A stretch of 64,000 nt of DNA, from NCBI RefSeq assembly GCF_007859945.1, contig NZ_SJPQ01000004.1:496001-560000 (forward strand). Direction: 5' to 3'. A model generated the notes under the pieces. It had not been told where the DNA came from and ran no database searches. It was given only the letters and a program-made list of their open reading frames with translations. Made by a program: the position numbers and the translations under genes. The DNA is from Pseudobythopirellula maris. Lineage in GTDB: Bacteria; Planctomycetota; Planctomycetia; Pirellulales; Lacipirellulaceae. Shown here one piece after another: positions 63,796-64,000 of this stretch; the stretch's first letter is position 1, and each line of letters starts with the position of its first letter.

Positions 63796-64000
63796 CGTCG
63801 TCCGTGGGTCGGGTGCGGTTCGGGAAAGGCGGGGCGTCGTGGCGCGGGGGAAAGTCGAGGATGCCGGATCGGCCCCCACGGCGGCAACCGCCAATCCCCC
63901 TGTGGCGGCCCCCTTTTTCAAACGAAACCGCAGATTATAGGGGTCGTAGCGTCGCCCCACTAGCTGCGGGTGGCTCGATTCATTGCCGCCGCGGCGGCGC

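Overview
The window looks like a chromosomal segment of a planctomycete, most likely of the Pirellulales. This is inferred from gene content and style: GC-rich coding with heavy third-position bias, two PEP-CTERM proteins, a DUF11 surface protein, a sufR-sufC-sufB-sufD cluster, an FHA-EAL protein, a kinase fused to a tubulin-like domain, an AGX-type uridylyltransferase, and many REP-like palindromes between genes. I saw no rRNA, tRNA, CRISPR array, prophage or complete insertion sequence. About 45 protein genes are supported on both strands, mostly housekeeping with small accessory patches.

Layout. 1-9.6 kb: AGX-type uridylyltransferase (-), metK with a roughly 140-nt leader (+), ispF (+), a Csp-type copper storage protein (-), a DusB-type tRNA-dihydrouridine synthase (-) bracketed by two copies of a 96-bp CTAG-ended repeat, a secreted helical protein (-), a proline-rich protein (+) and a PQQ-like beta-propeller protein (-). 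9.6-18.4 kb: DinB-like protein, a DoxX-like membrane protein abutting a Gfo/Idh/MocA oxidoreductase (-), a D-2-hydroxyacid dehydrogenase, a variant protein kinase, a zinc-ribbon/PilZ protein and an AGCS sodium:amino acid symporter. 18.6-25.4 kb: the Fe-S assembly operon sufR-sufC-sufB-uma2-sufD, closed by a long perfect palindromic terminator, then an esterase and a DUF59 assembly factor. 25.4-30.6 kb: a DUF11 protein, bioB with its terminator, a PSP1-domain protein and a STAS protein. 30.6-36.9 kb: a three-gene operon on the minus strand, AAA+ ATPase, then kinase-tubulin fusion, then FHA-EAL phosphodiesterase. This is the most unusual system in the window. 37.2-46 kb: PEP-CTERM protein, DASS transporter, LarA-like racemase, ymdB, rny, tilS. 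46-57.6 kb: a long AsmA-like protein, a small acidic protein, dapF, an LPLAT acyltransferase, xseA, xseB, a prenyl synthase, dxs and nadK, all on the plus strand. 57.5-64 kb: a secreted protein whose 3' end recurs 1.7 kb downstream, with an AT-richer PEP-CTERM gene between the two copies, then a pectate-lyase-like protein and guaA (-).

How the genes work together. dxs, ispF and the prenyl synthase supply MEP-pathway isoprenoids. SufR sits under a promoter that carries a perfect inverted repeat ending at its start codon, which suggests autoregulation of Fe-S assembly. bioB and the DUF59 factor relate to the same Fe-S economy. rny and ymdB form the RNA-turnover pair known from other phyla. Several proteins carry c-di-GMP or phospho-signalling domains (PilZ, FHA-EAL, two kinases, STAS). 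The FHA domain next to the kinase-tubulin fusion suggests a phosphorylation-gated, cytoskeleton-linked c-di-GMP circuit; this is inference only.
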